From Sporanaerobacter acetigenes DSM 13106 (lineage in GTDB: Bacteria; Bacillota; Clostridia; Tissierellales; Sporanaerobacteraceae), in assembly GCF_900130025.1 (NCBI RefSeq), contig NZ_FQXR01000006.1, forward strand, positions 124,001 through 188,000: DNA of 64,000 nucleotides, read 5' to 3'. Below are positions 60,725 to 64,000 of the stretch, one piece after another. Position 1 is the stretch's first letter, and each line of letters opens with the position of its first letter. Position numbers and translations under genes: made by a program. Below the pieces are notes generated by a model, which was not told the origin of the DNA, made no database searches, and saw only the letters and a list, made by a program, of their open reading frames with translations.

Positions 60725-60775
60725 AAGTCCATGATATTGAAACTAGTTAAAAACTAGCTTCAATATCATGGACTT
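60725..60775. terminator. Terminator between feoB and dapF
   Basis: A 17-bp stem AAGTCCATGATATTGAA/TTCAATATCATGGACTT with an inner CTAG/CTAG stem. It also lies next to the dapF stop codon (convergent). Confidence 0.85.
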
Positions 60776-61610
60776 ATATATTGAAAAATTCTCCCATACA
60801 AATAGTGTTTGCACTACCTTTCATATATATTTCATAATCATCCTTTAGTTCTATTCGAAGAGAGCCGCCTTCAGTCACTACATTTACTATACTATCTAAT
60901 TTCCCAATCATGTAGCCTATAACTACACTAGCACAAGAACCAGTTCCACATCCTAGGGTTCTTCCTGCTCCTCTTTCCCAAGTATAAATATTTATATTTC
61001 TTCTATCAACTACTTCAATAAAATTCACATTTGTCTTTTTAGGAAACATGGGATGAACCTCAATTTTCCCGCCCAATTCATTTACATCTATATTATCAAT
61101 ACTATCTACAAATATAACTACATGAGGAACTCCTACAAGTACCGAAGAAAAGACCAAATCTCTTTCATCAATATTTATTGTCTCCAATATAGCTTTTTCA
61201 CGATCTATATCTACAGGTATCTTTTCACTTTTAAATATTGGATATCCCATGTTTACTTTTACATACATTACCTTATCATTTTTGTCAGTATCAAGAACTA
61301 TATTCTTAATGCCTGCAAGGGTTTCTACTGTAAAATTTTTTTCTCCAACTAAACCATTTTCATATACATACTTTGAAAAGCATCTTATACCATTTCCACA
61401 CATTTCTCCTATAGAACCATCTGAATTGTAATAGATCATCTTCACATCCGCTACAGAACTCTTTTTACAAACCATTATACCATCTGCGCCTACACTGAAA
61501 TGTCTATCACAGACCTTTTTAGCCAAATTTGCATAATCATCAATATCATACATAAATCCATTAAATATGACAAAGTCATTTCCCGCTGCTTCCATTTTAG
61601 CAAACTTCAT
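60774..61610 (-). CDS. dapF: Diaminopimelate epimerase
   Basis: A 278-residue epimerase turning LL-diaminopimelate to the meso form. The two catalytic Cys are in GEMCGNGIRCF near residue 75 and GCGTGSCAS near 221; AAGNDFVIF is near the N terminus. ATG at 61610 (MKFAKMEAAGND) has a GGGAGTGAT site upstream. It is 30 nt after lysA, which uses its product. Confidence 0.95.
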   Translation of the reverse strand: MKFAKMEAAGNDFVIFNGFMYDIDDYANLAKKVCDRHFSVGADGIMVCKKSSVADVKMIYYNSDGSIGEMCGNGIRCFSKYVYENGLVGEKNFTVETLAGIKNIVLDTDKNDKVMYVKVNMGYPIFKSEKIPVDIDREKAILETINIDERDLVFSSVLVGVPHVVIFVDSIDNIDVNELGGKIEVHPMFPKKTNVNFIEVVDRRNINIYTWERGAGRTLGCGTGSCASVVIGYMIGKLDSIVNVVTEGGSLRIELKDDYEIYMKGSANTICMGEFFNI

Positions 61611-61640
61611 ATTTTTAATCACTCCCAAAATGATATACAT

Positions 61641-62903
61641 TTATATTTCATTTTTAAGTATATCATCATAAGTCTCTCTTTTCACTATCAATCTATCTTT
61701 TCCTTTTCTTAACATTACAACGGCTGGTTTTGGAATTCTATTGTAATTACTTGCCATGGAATAATTATATGCTCCAGTAGATAATACAGCTAAAATATCG
61801 CCGGTTTCAATTTGAGGAACCTTTAAATCCCATATGAGAATGTCTCCAGTTTCGCAACATTTTCCTGCAATTGTCACAGTTTGTACTGGCTCTTTATCTA
61901 TCTTATTTGCAATTATTCCCTCATATTTTGCTCCATATAATGCTGGCCTTGGGTTGTCAGGCATTCCACCATCTATACCAACATAAGTTCTCACTCCTGG
62001 AATTTCTTTTATTGACCCAATTGTATAAAGAGTGATTCCAGCTTCACCTACAATCCATCTCCCTGGCTCAATAATGAGCATTGGCCTTTCAAGTTCATAT
62101 TTTTCACATTCATCTATTAATTCTTTCATCATAGCATCAGTATAATACGAAATAGGTTTTCTAGATTCATTTTGCTCATAGCAAATTCCATATCCTCCAC
62201 CTGCATTCAATTCACTTGTAATAAATCCCAAATCATCTTTTGCAGCTTTTGCCATCTTCATAAGTATATTAATAGCTTTTACATGAGTAGTATTTTCATG
62301 AATTTGAGAACCTATATGAAAGTGAAAACCCTTAAGTTCTACATACTTAGAATTCATCGCAATTTTTATAGAGTTATATATAATTTCTTTATCCAAGGGA
62401 ATACCAAACTTCGAATCAATTTGACCCGTTTGTATATATCTATGAGTATGACTATTTATACCTGGAGTTATCCTAAATAATATATTTATTTTTTTGTTAT
62501 ATTTTTCAGCTATTTCTTCAACCAATTTCAATTCCAAAAAATTATCAACCACTATTCTTCCCACTCCATATTGCACAGCCAATTCTATTTCTTCTCTCGT
62601 TTTATTGTTTCCATGAAATATTATTTTTCCCATTGGAAAATCTACTTGTATGGCAGTATATAATTCTCCTCCTGATACCACATCCATTCCCAATCCTTCT
62701 CTTTTTATAATCCTAGCCATTTCTTTTGTTAAAAATGCTTTACTTGCATAAGCTGCCATTGTATTGTCAAATTTTTCTACATAGTCTTCCTTGATTTCTC
62801 TACATCTATCTACAATAAAATCTTCTGATACAACGTACAATGGAGTACCATATTTAGTCGACAATTCTACAGTATCCACATTTGAGAACAAAAAATTAGT
62901 CAT
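61641..62903 (-). CDS. lysA: Diaminopimelate decarboxylase
   Basis: A 420-residue PLP enzyme of the alanine racemase fold III. PLP Lys is in AAYASKAFLTKEM near residue 55; HFHIGSQIHE near 195, NAGGGYGICY near 235, EPGRWIVGEAG near 285 and CETGDIL (catalytic Cys) near 352 are family motifs. It makes lysine from meso-diaminopimelate, as the last step of lysine biosynthesis. First gene of lysA-dapF. Confidence 0.95.
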   Translation of the reverse strand: MTNFLFSNVDTVELSTKYGTPLYVVSEDFIVDRCREIKEDYVEKFDNTMAAYASKAFLTKEMARIIKREGLGMDVVSGGELYTAIQVDFPMGKIIFHGNNKTREEIELAVQYGVGRIVVDNFLELKLVEEIAEKYNKKINILFRITPGINSHTHRYIQTGQIDSKFGIPLDKEIIYNSIKIAMNSKYVELKGFHFHIGSQIHENTTHVKAINILMKMAKAAKDDLGFITSELNAGGGYGICYEQNESRKPISYYTDAMMKELIDECEKYELERPMLIIEPGRWIVGEAGITLYTIGSIKEIPGVRTYVGIDGGMPDNPRPALYGAKYEGIIANKIDKEPVQTVTIAGKCCETGDILIWDLKVPQIETGDILAVLSTGAYNYSMASNYNRIPKPAVVMLRKGKDRLIVKRETYDDILKNEI

Positions 62904-63308
62904 ATAAAATCATCCTTCCTGACAATAAGCCTCAATTTATTATATTCAAAATAAATTAAAGCAACATTCATGCCATTTAATATTCATCTAAAATCGGCAC
63001 AAAAAATCAGATTATTAAGATGATGTGTGAATAAATTCCCATTTGCCGTACTTTATTGCTTTTTAAATTGGAAAATACAACTTTCCAACAATTCGGGTTT
63101 CCGAACATTTTTCCCATTTCCCGTATATTGGTTTTGTTTTTTATAATTCATTTCGGAAAGTTTTATATTAAGGAAAACTAGACTTTTTCTATGGATTATA
63201 AAAATATTTAATTTTAGTTTTGGAATACTATATTTAGTAATAATTTTTTGAAAAAAGATATTTATGGATGTGCTAGAAATTTAAATTACCAAATGAAAAA
63301 ATTACATG
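62904..63308 (-). promoter_or_regulatory. Structured leader/intergenic region upstream of lysA
   Basis: No gene was found here. A 15-nt direct repeat with one mismatch (TTCCCATTTGCCGTA at 63036-63050, TTCCCATTTCCCGTA at 63111-63125) brackets two hairpins: TTGGAAA/TTTCCAA (63068-63088) and TTCGG/CCGAA (63092-63105). Lysine-riboswitch core blocks could not be recognised. The purpose is unknown. Confidence 0.4.
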
Positions 63309-63337
63309 GTTTATAAGATATTTTTCTACACATAATA
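63309..63337 (+). promoter_or_regulatory. Possible sigma-G type promoter for the SASP gene
   Basis: CATAATA (63331-63337) fits the sigma-F/G -10 element; GTTTA at 63309-63313, 17 nt upstream, is one base off the -35 pattern. The downstream gene is expected to be sigma-G-dependent. Confidence 0.4.
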
Positions 63338-63395
63338 CTAATACACCAAGTTAATTCATAATAATTTATAAAAATCATGAAAGGAGTTGAAAAAA

Positions 63396-63623
63396 TTGGC
63401 TAATAATACTACTGGAAGTAATAAAATTTTAGTTCCAGGTGCACGTCAAGCATTGGATCAAATGAAAGTAGAAATTGCTAGTGAACTTGGTATGGCAAAT
63501 TATGAAACAATGGATAAGGGTAATCTACCATCCAGACAAAATGGATATGTTGGTGGAAATATGACTAAAAGATTAGTAGAAATGGCTCAAAGAAATATGA
63601 GTGGTGGAGGAACAACTAGATAA
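63396..63623 (+). CDS. Small acid-soluble spore protein, alpha/beta type
   Basis: A 75-residue typical SASP: LVPGARQALDQMKVEIASELG with the germination-protease site (EIASELG), and GNLPSRQNGYVGGNMTKRLVEMAQRNM. It binds spore DNA. Start is TTG at 63396, with GGAGTTG 6 nt upstream. Confidence 0.95.
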   Translation: MANNTTGSNKILVPGARQALDQMKVEIASELGMANYETMDKGNLPSRQNGYVGGNMTKRLVEMAQRNMSGGGTTR

Positions 63624-63638
63624 ATACATTTAAATACT

Positions 63639-63671
63639 AAAAAGGATAGGTCAAAATGACCTATCCTTTTT
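63639..63671. terminator. Terminator between SASP and ferritin genes
   Basis: A 15-bp stem AAAAAGGATAGGTCA/TGACCTATCCTTTTT with a 3-nt loop between convergent genes. Confidence 0.9.
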
Positions 63672-63673
63672 AA

Positions 63674-64000
63674 CTAATTTTCAGTATCAAATGGTGGAGT
63701 AAAAACTCTTTGTGCTAATTCTTGATCTAGCATATATAATCCATGAGAATCTTCTCCCATTCTTTCAAGCCTTTTTAAAACATTCTTCATACTATTTTCT
63801 TCTTCTACTTGTTCATCAACAAACCATTTCAATAAGCTAATTGTTGCATGTTCTCTCTCTTCCATTGCTATATCCATTAATTTATATATTCTAGCTGTAA
63901 CACTTTTTTCATGTTCAAGAGCAATTTTAAATACTTCCAATACAGAATCATAATCATTTTTAGGTTCTTCAAGTCCTAAAATATTTACTCTCCCATCCAT
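63674..64000 (-). CDS. Ferritin, C-terminal part (cut by window end)
   Basis: The last 108 codons of a ferritin-like iron-storage protein; the N-terminal helices lie beyond 64000. Visible are the third helix with EHEKSVTARIYKLMDIAMEE, the diiron-type EREHATISLLKWFVDEQVEEE and the last helix GLYMLDQELAQRV. A full ferritin has about 165-170 residues, so about 60 are missing; the Met at the very edge is not the true start. Iron storage would fit with feoAB in the same region. Confidence 0.87.
   Translation of the reverse strand: MDGRVNILGLEEPKNDYDSVLEVFKIALEHEKSVTARIYKLMDIAMEEREHATISLLKWFVDEQVEEENSMKNVLKRLERMGEDSHGLYMLDQELAQRVFTPPFDTEN

Noticed and set aside
62904-63395. Possible lysine riboswitch before lysA
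   Set aside because: The conserved L-box core blocks could not be found on the minus strand.

Overview
The window is AT-rich, densely packed and largely transcribed from the minus strand. It reads as the chromosome of an anaerobic, endospore-forming, low-GC Firmicute of the Clostridia, plausibly an amino-acid fermenter of the Tissierellales type. The evidence is spore genes (two small acid-soluble spore proteins, cotJABC, a Spo0E-like protein), ferredoxin-linked 2-oxoacid oxidation with butyrate kinases, rubrerythrin and NADH/CoA-disulfide reductase instead of aerobic defence, a glmS ribozyme and a ydaO-type c-di-AMP riboswitch. No rRNA, tRNA, CRISPR array, insertion sequence or phage gene was seen. 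The species assignment is inference.

Layout. 0.5-7.7 kb: mnmA, an HDOD protein, a small molbindin (Mop) gene interrupted in frame by one TGA, ferredoxin, cupin, a scaffold/regulator/metallocofactor operon (two NifX/orange-protein-like proteins, DUF134, IscU-like), and two divergent YibE/F membrane proteins. 7.7-10.7 kb: a selenium module (cysteine desulfurase-like protein, YedE, short YedF/TusA, DUF3343). 10.7-18 kb: two MinD-type ATPases carrying ferredoxin domains, a second DUF134, Fur, DUF89, Mrp, a broken DUF5320 gene, radical SAM protein, SCIFF-type peptide maturase and an intact DUF5320 gene. 18-26 kb: radical SAM, pyridoxamine kinase, Spo0E-like/Xre pair, HAD protein, glmS with its ribozyme, glmM, cca. 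26-32 kb: fatty-acid synthesis (fabH-K-D-G-acpP-F, divergent fabZ). 32-36 kb: cutC and a B12-binding protein/opine dehydrogenase pair under a c-di-AMP riboswitch. 36-48 kb: ABC exporter, asparaginase-like hydrolase, and a long run cdaA-cdaR-buk-ptb-buk-ATPase-ferredoxin-2-oxoacid oxidoreductase. 47-54 kb: CapA, PrsW, and a PTS phosphorelay without a permease. 54-64 kb: rubrerythrin, CoA-disulfide reductase, ArsR, spore genes, feoAB, dapF, lysA and the end of a ferritin gene.

How it fits together. Four promoters (upstream of the NifX operon, the MinD operon, the broken DUF5320 gene and the intact DUF5320 gene) carry the same palindrome around a CATATG core; two are identical over 26 nt. The genes they control, with Mrp, resemble the orange-protein (ORP) set of Desulfovibrio, and a DUF134 regulator gene sits at each of the two identical sites. 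This looks like one regulon for building or handling a metal-sulfur cofactor. Next to it is a molybdate-binding Mop gene with an in-frame TGA followed by a plausible SECIS hairpin, beside a selenium module, so it is a selenoprotein candidate. A second theme is c-di-AMP: the synthase and its regulator lie at the head of a branched-chain acid fermentation run, and a c-di-AMP riboswitch controls an uncharacterised B12 protein/opine dehydrogenase pair about 10 kb away.
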